Position numbers and translations under genes: made by a program. The notes under the pieces are model-generated. The model was not told the origin of the DNA and did no database searches. It saw only the letters and a program-made list of their open reading frames with translations. Below are positions 55,560 to 64,000 of a DNA stretch of 64,000 nt, piece after piece. Within the stretch, counting starts at the first letter, position 1; each line of letters opens with the position of its first letter. This DNA is from Schistosoma haematobium (Eukaryota; Platyhelminthes; Trematoda; Strigeidida; Schistosomatidae): the NCBI RefSeq assembly GCF_000699445.3, contig NC_067197.1, positions 10,050,152 to 10,114,151 of the forward strand. The letters are read 5' to 3'.

Positions 55560-56078
55560 TTTAGTTGAACATATAAATATTGGTACAAAAGGGAACCGAA
55601 TGCATATGCGCCACGCGATTCACCTGATTTGTGTGCGGGCTATGATACTGCCCAGGTTCCGAAACCGAAACAGGTAGTTTTCTTAGAGGCAACAACCAGA
55701 GCCCATGACTTAAAGGTCTGATTCACAAGACTATGGGGCAACGTAAAGTGATGCAGTCCCATGGTAGCCAGTGATCAACACTTGGTTCATACGCCATTTT
55801 TTCCTTCAGGATACTAGAGCCCATTTGCACCATTGGTTTGGAATCAGGGTTTCCCAACTCCCCTATGTGGATCCCCCGTATCCACCAACTCGGTTAAAGC
55901 GCCAGATATTCACTTTTTCGTGCTCTTAATTTCGTAAACAACACCCCCACCACGAGAAGACAGTGAGTAGGAATTCCCTGTTGGTGGTTAATATACTTGT
56001 GCCCATGTGAGAGCATTTCGAGAGGGAGAGTGAACTTTCCCCACTCTCTGCTCTACAGGGGCATTTAGGGGCTGAATC
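55560..56078 (-). mobile_element. SINE-like ~500-bp repeat, copy 5 (minus)
   Basis: On the minus strand it starts near 56078 with GCCCCTAAATGCCCCTG and ends near 55560 with GGTACCAATATTTATATG-like text. Blocks GGATCCACATAGGGGAG and GACTGCATCACTTTACG match the family. Confidence 0.75.
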
Positions 56079-56312
56079 AAAGACAGTATACGGGTTTCTA
56101 ATATCAATTTAGTCTCCTAGTGTTTACTAACTAATAATTAACAGCATAAAAAGAAATTTCTATATAATTCAGCTGAGGAATAATTTCATGTAAGAAATTT
56201 CGTAAGAAATTTACAATTGTTAGTTGAAGGTTGGACTTCGTCTACAATTTATATGATTGTAAGCGCATGTAATGATACAGATTTATTTGATTCATGAGTT
56301 CTTCAGTAGTCT

Positions 56313-56618
56313 TGTAGTGAACAAGAACACGAGTGGAGACAATCAATTGTACTTCCGCATTGAAATTACAGAATATCCCACTAAAATCTGAGAACGGTAC
56401 AGTAAATAGTTAATTTGCAAAATATCGGTCAATTGTCTTTAAGTTGACTGTTCCTTTTGTAAATATCAATCCGTCGTCTCAGATTTCATTATTCACACAT
56501 TTTTATACAAAATTGCTCTCCGTTCTCGTTCTTTTCCTCTCGATCTTCCACTGAAATACATTCTATGTCTGATTATTATTATATACTACTTATATGAAGA
56601 TAAGTAGTTCACACCATA
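56313..56618 (+). mobile_element. Solo-LTR-like element, about 306 bp
   Basis: Starts TGTAGTGAACAAGAACACG and ends TTCACACCATA, aligned to CACCACA. Flanks GTCT and GTAT match three of four bases. It shares CAATTGTACTTCCGC and CTCAGATTTCATTATTC with the other copies. Confidence 0.65.
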
Positions 56619-57344
56619 GTATTAATGAAATTCCCAAACTCAATCCTTTATCCAGGGCATTTGTTTGGAGAAAATGAAGATTTAGATTAGTGGAATACCC
56701 CTTATAGAACAACGCAGTACTCATCTATTTACAGATTAATGATTGTGATTAACAGGGTCGATATTCGCTTTTTTTTGTTGTTGTTGTTAGTATGATTGTG
56801 AGACTGAAAAGTGCCTAAATACTACTTTTAAACATTTTCTAGATGATTCACTACAAACCATGTTTATTTTCATCAGTTTTTAATAAAGTAAAATTAAAAA
56901 CAATCATCGTGTTATTTACCTATTTACTATCTTCACAATAGAATACACAATCAAAGTTATTACTCTAATAGAAATCTTAAAAAGCTATTCAATGAATTTA
57001 ATTAAAACATGATGATATTCTTCCTTATTAGATTTTCCTTTTCAAAGTAAATCTCTAGTTTACAAACCCCTTTTAATAATCAATTTCCTTAATCATAAAA
57101 AAGGGAATACAATGGAAAACTATTTGCGTGACTAATAAAAGCCAATATAAGAAGATACAATAATTATGAAGTATATCATGAATTATTTTGCTCAGAAAAA
57201 TTCGATAGTAAAATTGTTTTCATCATTTGTTAACCATCTGTCTGAAGTGACTAAAAGAATATGGTAAAAGTAATATAGGGTTCACACTTAACTAATTCAT
57301 GTTATCCTATTTGCTAAAGTCAGTATCTAAATATAATTGAATTA
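56619..57344. other. A+T-rich non-coding stretch
   Basis: Nothing recognised. Confidence 0.4.
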
Positions 57345-57690
57345 GCACAGGATAGATAGGATTTAACTCCACTTCAAGCCGTTCTAGGGCTACTGTCGGT
57401 CTCAAACTCGGATAAAGGAGGAGGGTTGGGCATGAGATTAGCGAATTTATCCCGTGGAAAACTAACTCGCTGAAAAAAAGTTAACTCAAACTATTTAAAC
57501 TCCGTCCTGGGAGTTAGAAGGTCTGGATTTAGAAGAGTTATTGAGTTTCTATGGAAGTCACAAAGCTGATGCCTCTTCTGACAATCAGAGCAACCATTAA
57601 TTTAGGTACATGGAATGCTCGTACAATGTGGGAAACTGAAAGAGTATTTCAAATCGCTGCATTGCTGCGGATATGATTTAATGTGATTGT
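57345..57690 (+). mobile_element. RTE 5' part with start of the endonuclease
   Basis: The 5' untranslated block (CCGTTCTAGGGCTACTG; AGGAGGGTTGGGCATG) is followed by a frame at about 57585-57674 reading TINLGTWNARTMWETERVFQ before a stop. LGTWNxRTMWETG is the N-terminal signature of the apurinic-type endonuclease in this RTE family. It is truncated after about 30 residues. Another RTE piece follows 600 bp downstream in the same orientation. Confidence 0.8.
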
Positions 57691-58023
57691 TAAACGCTGG
57701 ATAATTTATTTGATCTTGATTTTGATTATTAATTTGAATAAGTCTAATCGCTAACATTATTTCATATATCATTTTCATATATAATAACTTCTCTATACTT
57801 GGTGACCAATTTTTGTCAAACTATTCATTCTAATATTGATGAATTGATGGATAGTGATTATCTAAGATTGTAGTTATTTTCATGATTCCACTAGTATTAT
57901 TTATAGAATTTATCAAAATGTTTCAAGATATTTCTAGCTCTTCCAGTTAACAAACAGAATTCTTTGTTACTTATGAGAAGAATGTTGACTTATGTGTATC
58001 CGAATGGTTTGTTGTATCTTTTG
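57691..58023. other. A+T-rich non-coding stretch
   Basis: Nothing recognised. Confidence 0.4.
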
Positions 58024-58269
58024 CTAATACATTAACGTGAACTTAGTATTTTTCAGTTGTACTACTTTTTCCTTCACATAATTTTGTCTTCTTATATATG
58101 ACTGTTTATGATTAGCAATTTCTGGCGAGGTATTTTTATTGGATGCAGTCACTAACTCCACCATAGACCCTCCTCTTTCATCCCGGTTAAGGTCCGGCAG
58201 TAATTCCAGAAGATGTGAAAGTGTTTTTAAATAGTTATCTACGCAAGATATTCTATATCCGTTCATCAA
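58024..58269 (-). CDS. Possible terminal exon, unidentified
   Basis: The minus-strand frame encodes up to 81 residues with more balanced codon use than the surroundings: TLSHLLELLPDLNRDERGGS, then MVELVTASNKNTSPEIANHK and KEKVVQLKNTKFTLMY, then a stop. A possible acceptor TTGCGTAG lies at the left end of the likely coding part. There is no clear polyA signal, no partner exon and no recognised domain, and RTE pieces flank it. It may be a chance frame. Confidence 0.2.
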   Translation of the reverse strand: MMNGYRISCVDNYLKTLSHLLELLPDLNRDERGGSMVELVTASNKNTSPEIANHKQSYIRRQNYVKEKVVQLKNTKFTLMY

Positions 58270-58274
58270 ACACT

Positions 58275-58595
58275 ACTAGCAATAATCGTATCTGGCAAAG
58301 AACAAACTGGCTTCCATCTGAAGAGAATACTAAGAAAAGACTCTGAAGGTGGATAGGCCATAATTCATGGGAATCATAAAACTGAATCACAAAGTAAGCC
58401 TTAACTTGAAATCCTCAAAGTTAAAGGAGAAACGGTAGACCAATGAATACGCAGCGCCTAAGTAGGCATCAAGAGAATTAATGACAACTGGCAACAACTA
58501 AAAAGGAGAGCCCAGGATAGAATTGGCTAGAGATCGCTCACTAGCTCCCTATACTCCACGTGAGGTAACAGGCGCGAGTAAATAGTTGGCTGATA
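58275..58595 (+). mobile_element. RTE 3' remnant
   Basis: AAGAACAAACTGGCTTCC, GGTGGATAGGCCATAATTC and GGAGAGCCCAGGATAG followed by TAACAGGCGCGAGTAAATAG are the C-terminal blocks (ERTNW, WIGHNS, RAQDRIG) and 3' end, more diverged than the other copies. Confidence 0.7.
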
Positions 58596-58848
58596 TTACT
58601 TCAATTTTTCACACTTATTCACGTTATCATTTTATATAATACCCTAACATTTTTTTATAATGAATAAAAATTTCGAACACGATCTCACGTCTGTTCAACT
58701 TTGAAAGTTCTAAGATCTCATCCTAATTCCAGAGATATGCATTTAAATAAACAGTATGAATAGAAAAGTATTTCTTTAAATTTTAATTCCAAACTTTTCA
58801 TATTAGTGTTTTGAATTATTTATTTATTGTAGATATCAAAATAATAAG
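58596..58848. other. A+T-rich non-coding stretch
   Basis: Nothing recognised. Confidence 0.4.
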
Positions 58849-59016
58849 AAATGGTGGAGAAGGTTTGTAACTCAGATGGATGATTTTGATGGAGTTTTGT
58901 TCTTTGAGCTGAATGGTTTGGTAGACTTCTAATTGAAGTTTATGCTGATGATGTCGTTCAGAAGAACGACGAAAGCTCCACGACCAAATCATCCAGTTCA
59001 AAACAAAACTCTATCA
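58849..59016. repeat. GCTC-type hammerhead-like repeat, foldback copy with intact core
   Basis: Left arm 58888-58922 (GATGGAGTTTTGTTCTTTG; GCTGAATGGTTTGGT) is inverted relative to right arm 58983-59016 (ACCAAATCATCCAGTTC; AAACAAAACTCTATC). Between them lies CTGATGA (58945-58951), one U, stem II GTCGTTC-AGAA-GAACGAC (seven perfect pairs, 58953-58970), GAAA (58971-58974), and GCTC (58975-58978) with predicted cleavage after C58978. Stem I is weakened (TATG opposite CACG). The minus-strand frame over it is not a gene. Confidence 0.6.
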
Positions 59017-60670
59017 GAATCAAAATAATAAGCTAAACGTAATCATAACAAATTCAATAAACTAAGTACCTATAGAAGATATTTCTGAAGGTCTGAATTT
59101 ATTTTTTAAACAGTTGAAACACTGTAAAACATTCATTCATTTAGAGATAACGACATGTATCATAGCTAAATCTAGTTAATTTAATGTGTAAACGACTTAT
59201 TCAACAATTGGTCCGATAATCCTAATTAACTATCATCGAGTGCTTAGATTTTGAGATATAAATAATATAAGCGAATTTCGATTCTTAACTTAAATATTTT
59301 AGGATTGAAATCCAAACTAAAGTTATTTAGATTCATTCGTGAAAAATCGATTTTTGCCAAACTACAACTCATTCATTGCACTCATCTCTCCAGAGGATTT
59401 CATAAAAGCACAGTCTAAATCTTAAGTGAATAACAGTCGTGATTAAATTTAGGTTAATCTATACTAACTGAACTGGTGGATGAAAACTTTGAAAAGTAAA
59501 TACAAGGAATCGATGTTTATTGTAGTTAAAACCTATGAAACAAACAAAAGAGTCCAAATGGCTGTATGTATGTCTGTAGTTTCATGAACTGCAGAAGATT
59601 AGAAATACTTAGATAGACATTAATATATATGAAGATGTCAGTTAATTTTCAATTTTCGACATTTTTTAAAAGAATAATATCAATGTTTAATTTGAGATCT
59701 TATCAATTGTAGAGGAATCGTTTTTTCCACTGGGAAACATTCTAACATAAGACTAACATAAATTGAGTACATATGCAGCATACCATGAAGTATGTGAGAA
59801 GTTTGATATTATATATTAATAAATCTGAGTACATACGCAGGTATATTTACATACATAAGAGCACAGTCATATGATTAAAGATCTTTTTTTAAAATACATT
59901 TCCCTATTCTACATAATATCTTAATCACTCTGGATTAACTATTATCAATAGTCTTACTTCAGATTTGATTTACAATCAGATATACGTCTAAAACAAACGT
60001 CGTCCCTCGAGATTGAAAATAAATTATGTAAGTATTGTTTAGAAGAAATTAGTTATTTACTAATATCAGTCTAATTAAGCTAATATAAAACTATATACGC
60101 ATTTTATTTAACTCATATAATTCAGGGAAAATTATTTATGACTGAATAGTCAGTTATTTAAAAAGGAACACCCATAAAGTGGATAAGCAAACGTCTAGTG
60201 AAGAAAGTGAACAGAGTGATATTAGAGCAAACTGATCATAGTGTCAGTACAAACCAATCAATTTCAATTATTTATCGGCTCAGTAATTTTTTCTTCAAAG
60301 CCTGTCGGACTGAAAATGCTTCAAACGGCTGAAACAGTTGAAATCACGATGAAGAAATCGGAGCTATCTGTTCAAATGAAATATCGATTATAACACTTTA
60401 ACCTTCCTTATTCAAATATAATTGTCTCTGTTATTCTCATTCACATACCTTTGTATCACTATTATTTTTCGTTTAACATCATTGTTGATCTCCCCGATAC
60501 ATGATTCATTTACTTTACATTCATTTCACTTTGTTATGTTTTACTATTTTTCTACACATTATAGTCTTCCATTTAACATTTGATTGGATTGTAATTGCAC
60601 TATTATTTCTCTCACCCTACCTGACCCATATTTATTCGGATCATGAATCTTGAAATTTCACTTCAAATAT
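59017..60670. other. A+T-rich non-coding stretch
   Basis: No exon or known repeat recognised in about 1.65 kb. Around 60300-60350 there is a less A+T-rich patch (AGCCTGTCGGACTGAAAATG) that I cannot classify. Confidence 0.4.
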
Positions 60671-60832
60671 AAGCTGATCGATTGCAGTCCTAAATAACAA
60701 TAGGATGATGCAAGTAAACAACACGAAGTGAATTTGGACGTTCACTCCATTGCACAAGCAGGTGACTATCAGGACTCAGTAGATAATTGTGGATAACGTG
60801 ATGGTGTTTGAGGTGAACGATAATATAACTAC
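60671..60832 (+). mobile_element. Sm-alpha-type retroposon, head and A-box half only
   Basis: GCTGATCGATTGCAGTCC, CCATTGCACAAGCAGGTG and AACGTGATGGTGTTTGAGG follow the Sm-alpha order; the copy stops before the B-box and the hammerhead. Confidence 0.75.
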
Positions 60833-60894
60833 ACTATTATGTAGTTTGTTTTTCGTACGAAATTTTTATTTTGTTAGCAACATTGTAAAATGTT

Positions 60895-61177
60895 TAGTAG
60901 TTGAATTCTTGAGTTAATTAAAGCTAGACAACCATGAAAAACGTGAAAACACTGGACGGCCGTTTAGTCCTAATATGGGTTTCCTCAGCAAAGCTCATCC
61001 ACGATCTCGCCTCACGAGATTCAAACCAAGAACATATCAGTCTTGCGCGTGAGTGTTTAACCTCTAGACCACTGAGCCAACTGGCATCCAACGGTATTAA
61101 TGTCTAACTCCAACCAATTTATGAAGTTCCGCCACTCTCCACCATTGTCATTTTACAAAAGACCTGGTTGAACTTTA
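60895..61177 (-). mobile_element. tRNA-like/hammerhead repeat
   Basis: A minus-strand copy with tail at the left, hammerhead (minus strand TTTGCTGAGGAAACCC; GGACTAAACGGCCG) in which stem I, stem II and G12 are damaged, B-box-like GGTTTGAATCTCGTG, A-box-like block and leader to GACCTGGTTGAACTT on the plus strand. Confidence 0.8.
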
Positions 61178-62039
61178 TATGAATGAATGTTTGTGTCATA
61201 TTGCAACATAACTGTTTGTCTGAAATATTTCCATTACATGTGAACTCATATTTGTCTTATCGTATAAATTATACATGACGTATAAACCTATGAAAGAGAA
61301 CATAAACAACTATGTGGTCAACCTATTAAAATAACCACTAACATGTTTACTATTCTCCATAGAATATTTCTAACTTTAAACTATGGTAAAGAAAAGATAT
61401 CAAACAATAAAACTTTTAGACAATCATTTTTATTTCGTGACTAAAATGTAAATACAACATTAAATTGTTCAAAACGAAATATCAATGACTGACAGATGCA
61501 TAACTTCCTGATACAATCATAACATTTTAGTTTTAGATTAAATCGTCAATGATTCTGTTTGTTTGAAGAAGAAGAAGAAGAAGACGAAAGAGAGGAAGAA
61601 GCAGAAGAAGAAGAAAAAGGAGCAATGCAATTGTTACTAAATGCAAAACAGGGTGCAAAGTGTGCTTCCCTTTTTTTTTTAAAACAGACTATCGAGAATA
61701 CGATTTACTCATTTTTAAATAATCGATATTTGAGAAGTTTACTTGGATATTAACCACTATTCAGATGTCCATTTTATTTCTTGATTTTATCAGTTAATTT
61801 ATTGAAGTATCATTGTTTTGATTGTTGATAAAATCAGTGATTATCGCTAACATGATGTTGACTGAATGAAACCATAAAAAATGTAGACAGTTAAATATTT
61901 AATATCTTTTTTAGGAAGAAATGTCTATCTATAATTCTTAGATGACATATTTTTTCTTTCATTTCTCATATGTTATTGAATTGGCTTATAAATGTCTACA
62001 TAAGAGGCATAAATTGGTTTTGGAAACTAGATGAATAAT
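61178..62039. other. Non-coding stretch with a GAA-rich tract
   Basis: No gene is supported. A GAA/GAAGA-rich tract at 61566-61620 gives a Glu-rich frame that I consider low-complexity rather than coding. Confidence 0.4.
61566..61620. repeat. GAA-rich low-complexity tract
   Basis: Imperfect GAA triplets; the plus-strand frame it opens (61559-61753) has no features other than Glu runs. Confidence 0.8.
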
Positions 62040-62333
62040 TAAACTCATTGAAGACAATGGTGGATTTGTCACTCAATTTCGTGGATTAATTGAAGTTAGA
62101 CATTAACATTGTTGGATGCCGGTAGGATCAATGGTCTAGAGGTTAAATGTTTGCGCGCGAGATCAATAGGTCCCGGGTTTGAATCACGCAAGGTGGGATC
62201 GTGAATGCATACTGCTGAGGACTACCACAATAGGACGAAACGGCATTTCAGTGCTTTCACGTTTTCCATGCTGGTCTAGCTTCAATTGACTCATGATCTC
62301 AACTTTTGAAAATAAGGAATATTAGAGTGATTT
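62040..62333 (+). mobile_element. tRNA-like/hammerhead repeat
   Basis: Leader (ATTGAAGACAATGGTGG; AAGTTAGACATTAACATTG), A-box-like ATCAATGGTCTAGAGG, B-box-like CCGGGTTTGAATCACG, hammerhead GCTGAGGACTACCAC and GGACGAAACGGCATTTC, then tail. The core is kept, but stem II is poor and the cleavage site is changed. An LTR-like element begins directly at its right edge. Confidence 0.8.
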
Positions 62334-62591
62334 TGTGGCGTGTGTTACTTATGTCTGATGGCATATGTAGTATGTAGCACCAATCAGATGTTTAAAAAAA
62401 TTGAATCGAAGTAAACGGGAATAGAAACAGAGATTAATGGTAATAGCAATTAAGGACGGTGAAGTTTGAGACAGTTGATGGAGGATTTGTAAATGAAACA
62501 TTTATTGTATGGTTCTCACATTTTACAAGAGAACTCTATAATTTTTTAAGTAATGAGTTGATTGTTCACATCTGAGTTCGCATTCACTACA
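62334..62591 (-). mobile_element. Solo-LTR-like element, 258 bp, TSD ATTT
   Basis: On the minus strand it starts TGTAGTGAATGCGAACTC and ends ACACACGCCACA. ATTT is present at 62330-62333 and 62592-62595. This is one of the clearest target duplications in the family. Confidence 0.75.
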
Positions 62592-63009
62592 ATTTAAGTA
62601 TATGTAACATGTACAATACATTGCGAATACTAATCAAACAATATACATTTACCGTCATACACCTTACATTCCGGCAATCTGAGTTTCAGTAGGCCTTTAC
62701 TCATTAGTTAAGACAGCTAAATAAAAGCACAAGCATGCGAATGATTTATAACAATCAGAGTATTTGTTTCAGATCGCTTCATTTTATAGCGGTTAGTTGA
62801 ACAGTAGTTTGAAGATGTGCATATTATGCATAATTCGAAAATTGAAAATGATTTCTAATTGTTTCATTTACTTACAGACAAAGAAAAATAATTTCGACGC
62901 AGATGTCACTTTAAAATGTATTTTCTGGATCTTCCCATTCCTTCTTCATTTAACCTATCTTGATTTACACACCAATAAATCGAACTCCCCTCGTTTTATT
63001 TTTTCAAGA

Positions 63010-63196
63010 AATATCAAATAATTTGCCTTCATCTATCTTTTCAAGTAAAATATCATTTATTGATTCATCGCGCCTGAAAAGTCACTACGGATTGCAAGAG
63101 GGCGCAGATCTAATTAAATCACTTAAATCTCACACCATAGAAGGAGAACCGACAGACATTCACTACAATCTATCGCACAAAAAGCTATGCAATTAA
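63010..63196 (+). CDS. Possible last exon, unidentified
   Basis: Downstream of a pyrimidine-rich TTTTATTTTTTCAAG the plus strand is open to a stop at 63194-63196, encoding SNNLPSSIFSSKISFIDSSR, then LKSHYGLQEGADLIKSLKSH and TIEGEPTDIHYNLSHKKLCN. Composition rises above the background in the second half, as in schistosome exons, and ATTAAA signals follow within 50 bp. A short open segment at 62877-62920 with acceptor TTACTTACAG was tested as a partner, but the join gives a stop. No domain is recognised. Confidence 0.3.
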
Positions 63197-63343
63197 GAAT
63201 GTGGATTAAAATAAGTATTATTTATACATTAATTAAATTATCGAGATAAGCGGATAATTTATAAATGTAATTCATCAAATCATCTTCACTCCAATGAAAA
63301 AGCACACCTCACAACTCTTAAAGTATCATGAAAATGATACAAC

Positions 63344-63497
63344 ACAGCTGGTCGAACTCCACTGGTCACGGTTTCCCACTAGAACTCCAGGAAATACCTC
63401 TTGAAGTCAGTCAATAATGAGCACATGATGATTATTAACAGAAATGGGTTTTGTGGAAATTTTAATAATTTAATGGTTGACTTCATGAGTCAACTGT
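63344..63497 (-). mobile_element. tRNA-like/hammerhead repeat, head plus tail, left arm
   Basis: On the minus strand a tail (TGACTCATGAAGTCAACC; ATTTCCACAAAACCC) leads into a head (TCATTATTGACTGACTTC; TATTTCCTGGAGTTC), another tail-to-head junction, and stops in the leader at 63344. Confidence 0.75.
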
Positions 63498-63625
63498 GTT
63501 ACGCCGGCTCAATGATCTAGAGGCTAGGCATTCACGCGCGAGACCGAAGGTCCTGGGTTCAAATCCAGAAGGCAGGATTGTGTATGCACACTGCTGAGGA
63601 GTTCCATAGTGGGACGAAATAGATA
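63498..63625 (+). mobile_element. tRNA-like/hammerhead repeat, right arm
   Basis: Plus-strand tRNA-like half (GCCGGCTCAATGATCTAG; GGGTTCAAATCCAG) and hammerhead 5' part: CACTGCTGAGGAGTTCC, loop ATAGT, GGGACGAAAT. The core and stem II are good, but the copy is cut before stem III and the cleavage site. Confidence 0.8.
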
Positions 63626-63808
63626 CTTATTGATGTTTTTGATTGGCATCATTACAATTTCTCCCGGTTTTATTTTTCGTATGTTTTACAGAATTTCAAT
63701 TATTTTTTGATAAAATTTGTGCATCCTAATATCATATCTCTATACGGTTCGAATTAATAAATTTCTTTAAATTTACACATATCTCGACTGATAAAAAATG
63801 ACTCAAAA

Positions 63809-63920
63809 GCCTTAGGATTCAAGTCTGTATATGGCAATTAACTCTGAGATGAAGATACATCAAGCCACTGAGTGGCAAACAGAATGGAAAGCTTCTCTCT
63901 AGAATGCTACTGAAAGCAAC
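63809..63920 (+). mobile_element. Sm-alpha-type retroposon, strongly decayed
   Basis: AGGATTCAAGTCTGTATATG, AACTCTGAGATGAAGATAC and CATCAAGCCACTGAGTGG follow the B-box-to-hammerhead order of Sm-alpha, but the core is unrecognisable. Confidence 0.5.
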
Positions 63921-64000
63921 TGTTTAAAAGTAATATATATATATATATACGTTTCTATATTGAGATATTTTTATATAAAGATTGATGGATTCACAATTGA

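Noticed and set aside
61559..61753. Glu-rich frame
   Set aside because: Explained by a GAA-rich low-complexity tract, with no splice or start context.
62877..63196. Two-exon join 62877-62920 to 63010-63196
   Set aside because: The only open phase of the first segment produces a TAA stop at the junction.

Overview
The window looks like genomic DNA of a blood fluke of the genus Schistosoma. The grounds are a strongly A+T-rich, intron-dense background; copies that match the Sm-alpha hammerhead retroposon layout; RTE-clade (SR2-like) non-LTR retrotransposon remnants with a (CTTA)n-type tail; Penelope-like element remnants; and host exons rich in Asn and Ser codons. The species cannot be fixed from sequence reading alone. 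There is no bacterial-type gene organisation, CRISPR array or operon.

Only one host gene is well supported: a two-exon 3' part on the + strand (20595-20697 joined to 22621-23096, polyA signal at 23116-23121). Its splice phases join exactly, and its 1.9-kb intron carries a MITE and an Sm-alpha copy. Two weaker exon candidates are at 58024-58269 (-) and 63010-63196 (+). Almost all other open frames are shadows or decayed pieces of repeats.

The rest is a dense layer of dispersed elements. (1) A tRNA-like repeat of about 230-430 bp has an A/B-box-like half followed by a hammerhead-ribozyme half (about two dozen copies; the catalytic core is still complete in two, at 4289-4332 + and 31335-31384 -). 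(2) Sm-alpha retroposons with their own hammerhead (21.2, 27.9, 39.1, 44.7, 49.0, 51.9, 60.7 and 63.8 kb). (3) A third hammerhead-like family with hairpin TCGTTC-AGAA-GAACGA and minimal stem III AGCU (1.3, 7.9, 16.2, 31.0, 42.0, 58.9 kb). (4) A fourth, Penelope-type hammerhead motif (30.7 and 50.0 kb). (5) RTE remnants (0.3, 3.0, 7.7, 10.5, 14.6, 31.7, 32.8, 41.3, 42.9, 46.4, 50.2, 57.3, 58.3 kb). (6) Penelope-like elements (24.4, 26.9, 52.7 kb). (7) A solo-LTR family of about 260 bp with 4-bp target duplications (2.3, 12.1, 43.8, 56.3, 62.3 kb) and one separate LTR of 514 bp (29.0 kb). (8) A SINE-like repeat of about 500 bp with an AAAT-type tail and a fixed 5' end (12.5, 17.8, 39.9, 47.5, 55.6 kb). 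(9) A TIR-bearing MITE family (6.9, 11.4-11.7, 20.8 kb). (10) A 647-bp insertion with a 13-bp target duplication (16.5 kb).

The feature most worth a second look is the co-occurrence of at least four independent self-cleaving-ribozyme-like RNA families in one 64-kb stretch. In two of them many insertions are inverted pairs whose 5' ends face each other, and several copies show tail-to-head joins between units. Both patterns are what one would expect if multimeric or circular, ribozyme-processed RNAs are templates for insertion. Everything here was read by eye; no alignment, folding program or database search was run.
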